Assembly (NCBI GenBank): GCA_017387565.1
Contig: JAFOEY010000006.1
Location: 62,001-126,000, forward strand
Length of the DNA: 64,000 nucleotides
Source of the DNA: Lachnospiraceae bacterium
GTDB lineage: Bacteria > Bacillota > Clostridia > Lachnospirales > Lachnospiraceae
Direction of reading: 5' to 3'
Shown here: piece after piece, positions 54,403-63,525 of the stretch
Numbering within the stretch: the first letter of the stretch is position 1
How the letters are laid out: every line of letters starts with the position of its first letter
Notes under the pieces: model-generated
What the model was told of the DNA's origin: nothing
Seen by the model: the letters and a program-made list of their open reading frames with translations, nothing else
The model's database searches: none
Translations under genes and position numbers: made by a program

Positions 54403-54555
54403 TTTTGTATCTGAGAAATTTGCATATTCTATCACAGACGCGTTCTCACTTGTATGACAACGTAGCAGTACTAAATTCGCAATAAATTGCTCATTAAGTG
54501 CTGACGTTGTCATACAGTCTGTGAGTAGAATATACAAAGTTTCTCAGATACAAAA
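54403..54555. repeat. Long imperfect inverted repeat between hisB and hisG
   Basis: Two arms of about 55-64 nt (54403-54466 and 54504-54555). Their outer ends, TTTTGTATCTGAGAAA and TTTCTCAGATACAAAA, are perfectly complementary over 16 nt, then CATATTCTA with TAGAATATA, CACAGAC with GTCTGTG, and TGTATGACAACGT with ACGTTGTCATACA (13 nt perfect). The left arm has a 12-nt insertion. The inner loop is about 37 nt. No ORF is inside. It resembles a MITE or a large structured operon element. Confidence 0.88.
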
Positions 54556-54562
54556 TGATTTA

Positions 54563-55210
54563 TCACAGTTGTTCTTTTAAACGATGAATAATATCCTTGA
54601 TACGTTCCGATTCCATTTTCATGCTGACCTGATTGACAATCATACGGGCAGATAGTGGACAAATCTCCTCTAAAACCACAAGCCCGTTTTCTTTTAATGT
54701 CGAACCGGTTTCCACAATATCAACAATGACATCGGATAATCCCACAATCGGACCAAGCTCAACGGAACCGTTTAATTTAATGATATCAACGGTCTGATGT
54801 TTTTTATTATAAAAATAATCCTTCGCAATTTTCGGATATTTACTTGCTACACGAATCATTTCATGGTGCTGTAGTAATTCTCTTGCACTTTCCGGACCAC
54901 AGACGCACATACGGCATTTCCCAAAGCCCAAATCCAATACCTCATATGCCCTTCTGCCTTCTTCCAATAAGGTGTCTTTTCCGACTACACCGATATCGGC
55001 AGCTCCATATTCTACGTAAGTTGGCACATCCGGACCTTTGGATAAGAAAAACTTTAATTTTAATTCCTCATTCACAAAGATTAATTTTCTTGTATCCTTA
55101 TCTTTCATTTCATCACAATAAATACCGATCTGCTCCAACAAAGCAAGTGTTTTATTTGCCAGTCTTCCTTTGCCTAGCGCAAAAGTCAAATATCTCATAT
55201 CTTCGCTCAT
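54563..55210 (-). CDS. hisG: ATP phosphoribosyltransferase, short form
   Basis: First step of histidine synthesis. 215 residues, the short form that lacks the C-terminal regulatory domain and needs HisZ, encoded just upstream. [19 protein letters not shown] (near the start), the phosphate loop of [14 protein letters not shown], and [15 protein letters not shown] are typical. ATG at 55210 is preferred to the one at 55216, because AGGAG is only 2 nt from the latter. Confidence 0.96.
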   Translation of the reverse strand: MSEDMRYLTFALGKGRLANKTLALLEQIGIYCDEMKDKDTRKLIFVNEELKLKFFLSKGPDVPTYVEYGAADIGVVGKDTLLEEGRRAYEVLDLGFGKCRMCVCGPESARELLQHHEMIRVASKYPKIAKDYFYNKKHQTVDIIKLNGSVELGPIVGLSDVIVDIVETGSTLKENGLVVLEEICPLSARMIVNQVSMKMESERIKDIIHRLKEQL

Positions 55211-55220
55211 AATCATTCTC

Positions 55221-56432
55221 CTAAGCCTTATATAGCTCTTTTATCCCTTTCGTGGATAATTTCACTACGGATGTATTGGGTCTTTTCTTTGCATATTCCA
55301 CAAAATAAGTATCATCATGTTCTGCATCCAGTTGCAGTAACTCACAGTTTTTAGAAAGACTTCTCAACTCTCCTGCATAACGGATTGCATCACTTTCACA
55401 TCCCTTTTCGTAGGTAATCAACGTCATCAAAGGATTAATATCAGGCAAAAGCTTACGTGATGCCATAGCCTGCATCAGACCATCTACGTTAATGACAAAA
55501 CCGATGGATGCGGAATTTTTACCAAAGTAAGACAACAAAGCATCATAACGTCCACCCGTAACAATGGCATCACCTGTTCCATAAGTATAGCCTTTAAAAA
55601 TAATACCGGTATAATAATGATATTTGCTGACCAGTCCCAAATCAAAGGAAATATACTTTTCATCATGGTAAACCTGCAATAGTTCATAAAGACGCATCAG
55701 GCGGTCAATCGCACATTTACTCTGGGCATTATGAACCAGTTCTTTAGCTTCTGATAATATTTCTACAGAACCGAATAATTCCGTGATTTTTAAAATGGAA
55801 TCAACCTGTTTTTGGGACAGATTTTTATCGGAAAGCAATTCTTCCGCACCAAAATAGTTTTTATTGGAAATATTTTCTCTTAATTGTGCTTCCGTATCTT
55901 CATCCAATTGCAATTCCCTGCAAATGCCTTTAAAAAATCCGATTTCACCGATACTGATCTGAAAGTCAGACAAACCGGCAGCTTTTAAGGAAGAAACGGC
56001 AATGTGAATCATTTCCGCATCTGCCATAACGGAATCATCTCCAATTAATTCTACACCCATCTGGGTGGTTTCTTTTAACTTTCCCTGCAGATTGGACGTG
56101 TTGGTAAAGGTATTGCCAAGATACGTCAATCTGACCGGAAGAGATTCTTCCATAAAATACTTCGCTGCACATCTTCCGATGGAAGGCGTAAAATCCGGTC
56201 TCAATACTAACGTATTGCCTTCTTTATCGAAAAATTTATATAATTCCTTACTGGCTGTTGTACCAATTTCCTTGCCGAAAACATCAAAAAATTCAAACGT
56301 CGGTGTTTCAATATCCTGATAGCCAAAACGCAAAATATTTTCATGTATTTTATCCTGCAAAAAATGTTTTCTCTGACATTCATTTCCATAAATATCTCTT
56401 ACACCTTCCGGCGTATGTACCACTTTTTTCAT
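55221..56432 (-). CDS. hisZ: ATP phosphoribosyltransferase regulatory subunit
   Basis: 403 residues, homologous to histidyl-tRNA synthetase but non-catalytic; partner of short His[15 protein letters not shown] at the start; [17 protein letters not shown] in motif 2; [24 protein letters not shown] at 56432 has AGGAAGG about 12 nt upstream; the TTG at 56474 is rejected. First gene of the his unit, with a consensus promoter 80-110 nt upstream. Confidence 0.94.
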   Translation of the reverse strand: MKKVVHTPEGVRDIYGNECQRKHFLQDKIHENILRFGYQDIETPTFEFFDVFGKEIGTTASKELYKFFDKEGNTLVLRPDFTPSIGRCAAKYFMEESLPVRLTYLGNTFTNTSNLQGKLKETTQMGVELIGDDSVMADAEMIHIAVSSLKAAGLSDFQISIGEIGFFKGICRELQLDEDTEAQLRENISNKNYFGAEELLSDKNLSQKQVDSILKITELFGSVEILSEAKELVHNAQSKCAIDRLMRLYELLQVYHDEKYISFDLGLVSKYHYYTGIIFKGYTYGTGDAIVTGGRYDALLSYFGKNSASIGFVINVDGLMQAMASRKLLPDINPLMTLITYEKGCESDAIRYAGELRSLSKNCELLQLDAEHDDTYFVEYAKKRPNTSVVKLSTKGIKELYKA

Positions 56433-56513
56433 AAAAAAATTTAATCCTTCCTCATTTGCTCTATGCTTTCGCAAATTAAAGTGCTAATTCGCTAATATGC
56501 TGACGCGTTTTTT

Positions 56514-56542
56514 AGTATAATGAAATCCACATGATTTGTCAA
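56514..56542 (-). promoter_or_regulatory. Promoter for the his operon
   Basis: On the minus strand: TTGACA (56542-56537), 17-nt spacer, TATACT (56519-56514). The leader to hisZ is about 75 nt, too short for a complete T-box. Confidence 0.88.
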
Positions 56543-56544
56543 TC

Positions 56545-56596
56545 ATTTTCCAAAATCTACCTATCTTTTTATTTTCCAAAATCTGCCTATCTTTTT
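56545..56596. repeat. 26-nt tandem repeat, two clear copies plus decayed ones
   Basis: The unit ATTTTCCAAAATCTACCTAT plus CTTTTT occurs at 56545-56570 and again at 56571-56596 with one change. Degenerate relatives (CCAAAA...CTATTTG...CTTTTTT, CCAAAACGCCTACACTTTTTT, CAAAATTACCTACTT) continue to about 56655. The tract fills the 3' side of recU up to the his promoter. Confidence 0.82.
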
Positions 56597-56676
56597 CCCA
56601 AAAGCTATTTGCTCTTTTTTTCCAAAACGCCTACACTTTTTTCAAAATTACCTACTTAGTTTCACTTAGAAGTTGC

Positions 56677-57240
56677 TTACTCTGCCGAATCTGCATCGTT
56701 ATCCAATACTTCCCGTTCGTTTAAGTCTTTTTGCAGTGTGTCCAGATAGGGAACAAAAAGTCCCGCTTTATGATTCAGTTCATAAGATAAATCCAATTCA
56801 TCCAAACGAAAGCTTTTTCTGCCACCGTTTTGCGCTCTTTCCCAGAAAACCTGCAGATGACGGAACGGCAGATAATACAACATATCCCGATGTGTAAAAT
56901 GAATCAGGAAAAAGGCAATTCCATCTTGTTTTTCAAAATCCGACATAAAAGCCACCTGATGCGGATGAATATTCTGCAGTTGAAAGGTATCGGAAGCACA
57001 TTCTTTTGCATCAAAGCAGATGGGAATTCCCTGTACTGCTCCAATATAATCAACCGTCGATTTCTGGTCAAAATAGGCTAGTGTAATATGTCTGGTCTCT
57101 TTATCGATTTTAATCGGTGTAATCGGTGTCGGAACCTTTTGAATTAGGGCAAGACCTTTTTCCCTGTATTTCTCATTTGTCCGATTAATCAATTCTTCCA
57201 ACGCGGAACCACGAAGTCCACGGCTATTCCATGTTCCCAT
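56677..57240 (-). CDS. recU: Holliday junction resolvase RecU
   Basis: Cuts four-way DNA junctions in recombination and segregation. 187 residues, with nuclease motifs FDQKSTVDYIGAVQG and ICFDAKECA, and the RecU start MGTWNSRGLRGSALEELI. AAGG lies 10 nt before the ATG; the start overlaps the upstream pseudouridine synthase gene by 17 nt. In Bacillus recU pairs with ponA, which is not seen here. Confidence 0.95.
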   Translation of the reverse strand: MGTWNSRGLRGSALEELINRTNEKYREKGLALIQKVPTPITPIKIDKETRHITLAYFDQKSTVDYIGAVQGIPICFDAKECASDTFQLQNIHPHQVAFMSDFEKQDGIAFFLIHFTHRDMLYYLPFRHLQVFWERAQNGGRKSFRLDELDLSYELNHKAGLFVPYLDTLQKDLNEREVLDNDADSAE

Positions 57241-58258
57241 CTTTTAACAACCTTACTATTTTTTCATAATCCTCTGATAACTCAGCATAAAACCGCTTGT
57301 CTGCCAGATACAAAAAATTCTCATGCCGGATCTGACAGGCAGCCGGAAAACATATTTCAAAAGAGTGTAATAAATGATGTCTAATTGGAAACGGATTAGA
57401 GTCAGCTCTGTTTCCGTATTTCGTATCACCTATTAATGGATGTCCGATGTTTGCAAGATGCGCACGGATCTGATGTGTCTTTCCGGTAATCAGCTCTACC
57501 CTGACTTCCGTATACTCTTTCCCCTGATAAGAAAAATACTCCAAAGGCTCGATTTTTGTTTTAATATAATCTCCGTCATCGCTTTTTTCATGTGATATCG
57601 AGACCTTATTTGTTTTTTCATTTTTCTTTAAATAACCGTCTAAGAACAACGGCTCAGCAATTTTCCCCAAAACGATGGTCCGATAAAACTTATGCAAGGT
57701 TCTTTCTTTCAGTATTTCGGAAAGAAATTGCAGTCCGGCAAGTGATTTCCCACACAAAACAGCTCCTGTTGTATTACGGTCAATCCGATTGGCAATAGAT
57801 GGTTTAAAAGTTGATAAATCTTCGGGATTTATCATGTGTTCCGTTAACATATAACCAATCAGATATTCATTTAAGGAAACATCCTCCGGGCGAGCCTTTT
57901 GTGAAAGCATTCCTGCCGGTTTGTTAAAAATCAGAATATCATCGTCTTCATAGATAATGGATAGGGACAGCGAAGATAACCCGCTCTTTACCAGGGTTGG
58001 ATAGTTTTTTTCTGCGTTATCATTCTGACCAGATCCCATGCTGCAAAACTTTGCAAAAGTATCATCCGACAAAAACAGCTTCACACAATCACCCTGTTTT
58101 AATATCTCTTTTCCGTCGGCCTTTTTTCCATTCAATGTAAAATTCTTTTTTCGAAGCATTTTATAAATAAATCCCATGGATGCATTAGATAATACTTTGC
58201 CCAGATATTTATCAAAACGCTGTCCGGCTTCATTCCGGTTTATAATCAGTTCTTTCAT
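57224..58258 (-). CDS. RluA-family pseudouridine synthase
   Basis: 344 residues: S4 domain at the N-terminus (RFDKYLGKVLSNASMGFI), catalytic domain with the aspartate in NRIDRNTTGAVLCGKS and TGKTHQIRAHLANIGHPL. Probably RluC/RluD-type, modifying 23S rRNA; target unknown. The ATG follows the stop of the upstream gene by 2 nt, indicating coupling. The 3' end overlaps recU. Confidence 0.93.
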   Translation of the reverse strand: MKELIINRNEAGQRFDKYLGKVLSNASMGFIYKMLRKKNFTLNGKKADGKEILKQGDCVKLFLSDDTFAKFCSMGSGQNDNAEKNYPTLVKSGLSSLSLSIIYEDDDILIFNKPAGMLSQKARPEDVSLNEYLIGYMLTEHMINPEDLSTFKPSIANRIDRNTTGAVLCGKSLAGLQFLSEILKERTLHKFYRTIVLGKIAEPLFLDGYLKKNEKTNKVSISHEKSDDGDYIKTKIEPLEYFSYQGKEYTEVRVELITGKTHQIRAHLANIGHPLIGDTKYGNRADSNPFPIRHHLLHSFEICFPAACQIRHENFLYLADKRFYAELSEDYEKIVRLLKDGNME

Positions 58259-58260
58259 AA

Positions 58261-58824
58261 TTACAATGACAGTTGAAGCATCAGAGTTAATAACGCTTCA
58301 TCATTTGCTCTGTCTTCATCATCCTTTTTTTCTAAATCCGCTAATCGTTTTAAATACTCATCTTTATTTGTAAAGACACCGGCAGTTCCCTTTAAGCCGT
58401 TTTGACGGATCATGTCGGATATATGTTTTTTTAATTCATCCGCATCATTTGGATGATTGGAAATACATGCGTAAACATAACCATTTTTTACGATACATGC
58501 ACAAGCTTCAAAATTCTTTTTGTATGTTGTAAATACCAGACCATATGCATGGACAAACGAATCGACTTTTTCCTTTAACATCTCATAATCTTCGGTATTA
58601 CAGCCGTGATATCGCAAATACATAACCATGGAAACCGCACTTTTACTTGCCGGAAGCATGCCAAGTACAGCAACAATGGTTAAAAGATTTTTATTGCTGC
58701 CTGTCGTTACATATCCGATGACATAAAGTCCTATGGCTAATGCAAAATAAAGAACGGTAAGAAACACAACCATTTTTTTCTTATAATTATAATAGTCAAA
58801 ATCTCCTTTTTGCACTTTTTTCAT
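58261..58824 (-). CDS. Hypothetical two-helix membrane protein
   Basis: 187 residues: short basic N-terminus (KKVQKGDFDYYNYKKKM), two membrane helices (about 18-40 and 48-67), then a cytosolic C-terminal domain of about 115 residues with HAYGLVFTTYKKNFEACACI and a charged end. Not recognised. GGAGAAAG precedes the ATG. It is between ygiQ and the rluA-family gene, in apparent co-transcription with the latter. Confidence 0.78.
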   Translation of the reverse strand: MKKVQKGDFDYYNYKKKMVVFLTVLYFALAIGLYVIGYVTTGSNKNLLTIVAVLGMLPASKSAVSMVMYLRYHGCNTEDYEMLKEKVDSFVHAYGLVFTTYKKNFEACACIVKNGYVYACISNHPNDADELKKHISDMIRQNGLKGTAGVFTNKDEYLKRLADLEKKDDEDRANDEALLTLMLQLSL

Positions 58825-58919
58825 AATGACTTTCTCCTATTGACTTTAATTGTTTATTTCTATTTCTTTTGTTATTTCTTTTATTGTTGCTTTTATTGTT
58901 TCTTTTTCTTATATTGTTT

Positions 58920-59098
58920 TTATTTTCGCTTTTTTCGATTGACTGTATTGCTGTTTTTTTTACTATTTATTTTATTTGTCCTAGTATTTTCTGCTTTACT
59001 GTTATTTTTGCTATTAATAATGCTATTTTTGTTGCTATTACTATTATTGCTTTTATCACTGTTTCCGGTTTTATCGCCCCTGTCATTCTTGCGACCGT
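58920..59098 (-). repeat. Low-complexity Asn/Ser/Lys-encoding tail of the ygiQ-type gene
   Basis: The 3' 180 nt of the gene code almost only for Asn, Ser, Lys, Thr and Arg, with irregular AAT/AAC/AGC/AAA triplet runs. The opposite strand therefore shows spurious hydrophobic reading frames. Confidence 0.85.
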
Positions 59099-60917
59099 GA
59101 TTTGGAGCTTTGCCCTTCTTTTCCATTTTCCTTGGTGGAATCAGGCATTTAGGTCCAAATCCGATTAAATCTTCCCGGTGCATTTTTAATAAAGCTTCTT
59201 TTACCAGTTCATAATTTTCCGGATTTTTATATTGTATCAGTGCTCTCTGCATTGCTTTTTCATGTGGATTTTTCACAACATAAACCGGTTTCATATCCCG
59301 TGGATCAATACCGGTATAATACATCACCGTTGACATGGTCGATGGCGTCGGATAAAAATCCTGAACCTGCTGAGGCATATATCCGAGATCCCTGATATAT
59401 TCCGCAAGTTCTATGGCTTCTTTTAGTGTAGAACCGGGATGTGAGGACATCAGATATGGAACCAGATACTGTTTTTTTCCAATCTTTTCATTGTAATCCT
59501 CATATTTTTTCATAAAGCGCTCATAAACAGCATTTTCAGGTTTACCCATACGACAAAGCACCGCGTCGGAAATATGCTCGGGAGCAACCTTTAACTGACC
59601 ACTGACATGATATTGTAGCAATTCATGGAAGAAAGTATCATCTTTGTCACAGAGAAGATAATCAAAGCGAATTCCGGAACGGATAAAAACTTTTTTCACT
59701 TTCGGAAGCTTTCGAAGCTTACGAAGTAATGAAACATAATCACTGTGATCGGCTTTTAAATTGGGACAGGGCTTTGGAAACAGACATTGCTTGTTTTTAC
59801 AAACTCCGTACTGCAATTGTTTTTCACAGGAAGGAGCCCTGAAATTAGCAGTCGGTCCGCCGACATCGTGAATATATCCTTTAAATTCCGGATTCTCTGT
59901 CATATCGATTGCCTCTTTGATAATCGATTCATGGCTTCTTGTCTGCACAATTCTTCCCTGATGAAAGGTCAGCGCACAAAAATTACATCCTCCGAAACAG
60001 CCGCGATTACTGATTAAGGAAAACTGTATTTCTTTTGTGGCAGGAACTCCGCCTAAAGCATCGTAAGACGGATGTGAACGCCTCATATATGGAAGATTAT
60101 AAATATCATCCATCTCCATTTCACTCAATGGATATGACGGCGGATTTTGTATCACATAAACATCATGTTCATATGATTCAATCAATGTTTTTCCGGAATA
60201 TGGATCTGTATTTTCATATTGGACTGCAAAAGATTGTGCATACTGCTTCTTATCTTTCTGCATGTCCATAAAAGAAGGAAGAAATACCCCGTCGCATACA
60301 TGCTCCGTATTACGTGCCTTATATACGGTTCCGCGGATAAATGTCAGATCTTTTACATCCATGCCGCTATTAAGGGCATCTGCAATCTCCACAATAGATT
60401 TTTCGCCCATTCCATAAGAAATCAGATCTGCACCGCTATCAAGTAAAATGGAACGTTTCAACGAATCAGACCAGTAATCGTAATGCGCCATCCTGCGAAG
60501 ACTCGCTTCAATCCCACCTAAAATGATCGGTGTATCTTTATACTGACTGCGGACCAGATTACTATAAACTACCGCAGCATGATCGGGGCGTTTGTTACAC
60601 GCTCCTCCGGGAGTATATGCATCCGTCGTCCTTCTTTTTTTACTTACATAATAATGATTCACCATCGAATCCATATTACCGGCCGTAATCAAAAACGCAA
60701 GGCGCGGTTTTCCAAGGACTTTAATGCTGTCCGGATTCTTCCAGTCAGGCTGGGAGATAATTCCGACCGTATAGCCAAAAGACTCTAAAACTCTGGAAAT
60801 AATGGCATGTCCGAAAGACGGATGGTCCACATATGCATCCCCTATGATATAAACAAAATCCAATTGTTTGATATTCCGCTTGTGACATTCCTCTAATGTC
60901 ATAGGTAAAAAAGGCAT
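58920..60917 (-). CDS. YgiQ-family radical SAM protein
   Basis: 665 residues. N-terminal segment with [19 protein letters not shown] and [18 protein letters not shown]; radical SAM CxxxCxxC in [17 protein letters not shown] (about 318-334); then [16 protein letters not shown] and [17 protein letters not shown]. The family function is unknown. The last 60 residues are an odd Asn/Ser/Lys-rich tail. GAGAG precedes the ATG. Confidence 0.93.
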   Translation of the reverse strand: MPFLPMTLEECHKRNIKQLDFVYIIGDAYVDHPSFGHAIISRVLESFGYTVGIISQPDWKNPDSIKVLGKPRLAFLITAGNMDSMVNHYYVSKKRRTTDAYTPGGACNKRPDHAAVVYSNLVRSQYKDTPIILGGIEASLRRMAHYDYWSDSLKRSILLDSGADLISYGMGEKSIVEIADALNSGMDVKDLTFIRGTVYKARNTEHVCDGVFLPSFMDMQKDKKQYAQSFAVQYENTDPYSGKTLIESYEHDVYVIQNPPSYPLSEMEMDDIYNLPYMRRSHPSYDALGGVPATKEIQFSLISNRGCFGGCNFCALTFHQGRIVQTRSHESIIKEAIDMTENPEFKGYIHDVGGPTANFRAPSCEKQLQYGVCKNKQCLFPKPCPNLKADHSDYVSLLRKLRKLPKVKKVFIRSGIRFDYLLCDKDDTFFHELLQYHVSGQLKVAPEHISDAVLCRMGKPENAVYERFMKKYEDYNEKIGKKQYLVPYLMSSHPGSTLKEAIELAEYIRDLGYMPQQVQDFYPTPSTMSTVMYYTGIDPRDMKPVYVVKNPHEKAMQRALIQYKNPENYELVKEALLKMHREDLIGFGPKCLIPPRKMEKKGKAPNHGRKNDRGDKTGNSDKSNNSNSNKNSIINSKNNSKAENTRTNKINSKKNSNTVNRKKRK

Positions 60918-60918
60918 T

Positions 60919-61638
60919 TTATTTCTCTCTTTGATGATAATTTAATAATTCTAATTCTTTATCCGTAAGCTCTCGAAACTCCCCGGCAGGCAAGTTATCA
61001 TCCAGACGTATTTTTCCGATGGAAATACGCCTAAGATATGTAACCTCTCCTCCCAGGACTTTAATCATGCGTTTAACCTGATGATATCTTCCTTCAGAAA
61101 TAGATATAATTCCCTGTACCTGATTATTTTCTGTCTTCAGTATTTTTAATGTAGCAGGCTTCGTAGGCGTTTCGTCTCCGATATCCATACCGGAAGCCAC
61201 CATATCGCAAGCCTCATCACAAAGATAACCGCGTGCACAAAAATAATAGGATTTTTCAACATGTTTTTTAGGAGCCATCAGATGATGAACAAATGCTCCG
61301 TCATCGGTCAAAAATAAAAGACCTTCCGTATCTTTATCCAATCGACCTACAATCAACAGACGCTTTTTTATATCAGACGGAAAATAATCTAAGACCGTCT
61401 TGTGCACGGAATCCGACAAAGCACATACGCAACCCGCCGGTTTATGAAACATAAGATAAAGTTGTCTTTGTAACTTGATAGGTTTTTGATCAAAAACAAC
61501 CGTATCCTCTTCCCGGACATGAAATGCCTCATCCGTGATGAGAACATCATTTACCAAAACCCTGCCCTGTCTGATATATTTTTTGCATTTACTTCTTGTA
61601 TCAATGCCACAATCGGACAAATATTTATCTAAACGCAT
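60919..61638 (-). CDS. RsuA-family 16S rRNA pseudouridine synthase
   Basis: 239 residues: S4 domain ([18 protein letters not shown]), then catalytic aspartate in [18 protein letters not shown], and [17 protein letters not shown]. RsuA-type enzymes modify U516 of 16S rRNA or 23S sites (RluB/E/F). Only a weak ribosome binding site is seen (AGGAT, long spacing). It is followed 1 nt later by the ygiQ-type stop on the same strand. Confidence 0.93.
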   Translation of the reverse strand: MRLDKYLSDCGIDTRSKCKKYIRQGRVLVNDVLITDEAFHVREEDTVVFDQKPIKLQRQLYLMFHKPAGCVCALSDSVHKTVLDYFPSDIKKRLLIVGRLDKDTEGLLFLTDDGAFVHHLMAPKKHVEKSYYFCARGYLCDEACDMVASGMDIGDETPTKPATLKILKTENNQVQGIISISEGRYHQVKRMIKVLGGEVTYLRRISIGKIRLDDNLPAGEFRELTDKELELLNYHQREK

Positions 61639-61702
61639 ATTTTACACGTAAATCCTAATCACTAATTTTTTATTTATACAAGTACAATATGATGTTGCAT
61701 TC

Positions 61703-61801
61703 AAAAGTTATTTTGCCCCATGATACCAACGGATTGCTACACACTTTATATTCTCACAATCCTAAAACATTCGCAAATTATACTTTTGACACTTACATCA
61801 T
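61703..61801. repeat. Dispersed intergenic repeat, copy B (composite)
   Basis: 61703-61742 matches copy A at 30289; 61719-61762 matches copy C (62847-62889, opposite strand); 61768-61801 matches 45667-45700. So this copy links the two repeat families. It lies between rsuA and ylbJ, and its TTGACA at 61786 might serve as a -35 box for ylbJ (TATATA 19 nt further on). Confidence 0.78.
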
Positions 61802-61843
61802 ACAATTAAGTATATACTATTTTGAAAGTTCGTGGGCTTTTTT

Positions 61844-62830
61844 ATGAAATATTTTATAAAAAACTTAGTATTTGCATCCATGTTTACAATTCTTTTTTTG
61901 ATTTTGCTCATTCATGCACAGGATACAAAATACTATGCATTTACCGGGCTGAACATCTGGTATCAGCATATGCTTCCGGCCTTACTGCCGTTTATGATTT
62001 TATCAGGACTGATGATTGATTTAAAACTGGATGGGTATATCATTAAACCATTTAAATTAGTTATCCGTCCTCTTTTTCAAATTTCTGATGCCGGAATCTA
62101 CACCCTGTTTATGGGCTTTTTATGCGGGTTTCCAATGGGTGCAAAAATTGCCGCAATGGAATATAAAGAAGGAAATATCTCACAAAAAGAAGCAGAATAT
62201 CTTTTATGTTTTTGCAACAATTTTGGTCCTGCATACTTCTTTTCTTTTATCTGCAATAACATTTATTCCCAAAAACTTATGCTTTCGGGACTATTCGTTT
62301 TATATGGTTTACCTTTATTATACGGTTTGTTTCTACGCCACAGCATTTATAAAAATGAAGATTTCTGCAGCCAAAATGACATTCGTAATAATAAAAAAAG
62401 CAAAATGGGAATTTCTATAAAAGATCTGATTACATATACAAATTCCAATATTATAAAAAGCTTAAGCCAGATTGGATTGCTAGGCGGATATATGATTCTT
62501 TGTAATATGCTGATGTCTGCCGTTACGGTTTTTATCAATCATCTTTCATTCCTTATAACACCGGATTCTACAAAAAGACTGGAAACCTTTTTTTATTGTG
62601 TTTTAGAAATATCCGGAGGTATTCTTTCATTAAAATCCCTAAATCTTTCCGAAACATTTTCTTTTATAACAGCACATGCAGCATTAGCCTTTAACGGATT
62701 GTCCTGCCATCTGCAAACATTTCATTTAATCAGTGATTGTCCGTTTTCCAGGAAAAAATATATGCTGCATAAGATGATCCTATGCAGCATAACATGTATT
62801 CTGTTATTCATATTTATCAAGAACAATTAA
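61844..62830 (+). CDS. YlbJ-like sporulation integral membrane protein
   Basis: 328 residues with about eight membrane helices and nucleoside-recognition (Gate) like segments: MLPALLPFMILSGLMI, FMGFLCGFPMGAKIAAMEY, and FCNNFGPAYFFSF. YlbJ is needed for spore cortex in Bacillus. Position next to coaD (ylbI) matches the Bacillus order. ATG at 61844 is chosen over GTG at 61832; no strong ribosome binding site for either. It is the only plus-strand gene in this right-hand region. Confidence 0.8.
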   Translation: MKYFIKNLVFASMFTILFLILLIHAQDTKYYAFTGLNIWYQHMLPALLPFMILSGLMIDLKLDGYIIKPFKLVIRPLFQISDAGIYTLFMGFLCGFPMGAKIAAMEYKEGNISQKEAEYLLCFCNNFGPAYFFSFICNNIYSQKLMLSGLFVLYGLPLLYGLFLRHSIYKNEDFCSQNDIRNNKKSKMGISIKDLITYTNSNIIKSLSQIGLLGGYMILCNMLMSAVTVFINHLSFLITPDSTKRLETFFYCVLEISGGILSLKSLNLSETFSFITAHAALAFNGLSCHLQTFHLISDCPFSRKKYMLHKMILCSITCILLFIFIKNN

Positions 62831-62846
62831 TACAAATGTAAAACCC

Positions 62847-62889
62847 GGATTGTAAGAGCGCTAAGTGCGTAACACCCATTGGTATCATG
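62847..62889 (-). repeat. Dispersed intergenic repeat, copy C
   Basis: Read on the minus strand this matches 61719-61762: CATGATACCAA, GG, then TAC.CACTT, and C.TACAATCC. It fills most of the 82-nt gap between the convergent ylbJ and coiled-coil genes. Confidence 0.72.
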
Positions 62890-62912
62890 AATGATTCTAT
62901 CATAACGAAAAC

Positions 62913-63503
62913 TTATGATTCTTCATCAAAAACAGAAGTATCAATCGGTTCTGCAGGATATAATTCCGCACGATTCGCAGTAACAATACTATAGCAATCA
63001 TTCAGAGAAGTAATCAGACTCTCATATTTTGCAGTATTGATTTCAAGAGATGTGCTGATGATTTTTTCCACATTACCAAGCAGACCATCCGTATACTGGA
63101 TGGCAGCAGCTCTTACCTGATTTGCTTCATTAGTTGCTGCATCCACAATTTCCTGCGCCTGCTTAGTAGCCAGAGCAACGATTTCCTCTGCCTGATCATA
63201 TGCCTGCTGTGTAACCGCTTCCTGATTAACCAGTTCACTTGTTTTGGCAGTTGCATCATTAATAAGACCGGTTGCCTTTTTCTTGGCATCCTCTAAGATT
63301 GCTTCCTGATTGCTGATAATCTTCTGACACCGTTTGATTTCCTCAGGGGTTGTCATACGCAGCTCTCTTAATAATTCATCAATTTCTTCTTTATTTACAA
63401 TAATATTATTGCTATTCAATAATGTAGGCTTACAACTGTCAATATAATCTTCAATTTCATCAATTAACTGCTCAATTTTGCTGGTCATCATTTTACTGCT
63501 CAT
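62913..63503 (-). CDS. Coiled-coil protein, ATPase b/H-subunit like
   Basis: 196 residues, mostly helical. A predicted long coiled coil from about 55 to 150 contains Ala/Glu/Lys/Gln-rich heptads (AKKKATGLINDATAKTSEL; ATKQAQEIVDAATNEANQV). Such proteins are often annotated as V-type ATPase subunit H or DivIVA-like, by coiled-coil composition only. Absence of a membrane anchor fits a cytosolic scaffold. AGGAGA lies 6 nt before the ATG. It follows coaD on the same strand by 22 nt. Confidence 0.7.
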   Translation of the reverse strand: MSSKMMTSKIEQLIDEIEDYIDSCKPTLLNSNNIIVNKEEIDELLRELRMTTPEEIKRCQKIISNQEAILEDAKKKATGLINDATAKTSELVNQEAVTQQAYDQAEEIVALATKQAQEIVDAATNEANQVRAAAIQYTDGLLGNVEKIISTSLEINTAKYESLITSLNDCYSIVTANRAELYPAEPIDTSVFDEES

Positions 63504-63525
63504 AAACGATCTCCTTTAATACACT

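Noticed and set aside
56432-56514. T-box or attenuator in the his leader
   Set aside because: The leader is only about 75 nt, shows no specifier loop, no T-box sequence and no terminator/antiterminator pair.
58810-59168. Two overlapping plus-strand frames rich in Leu and Phe, looking like membrane proteins
   Set aside because: They are the antisense of the Asn/Lys-rich tail of the ygiQ-type gene, have no ribosome binding site, and show no family feature.
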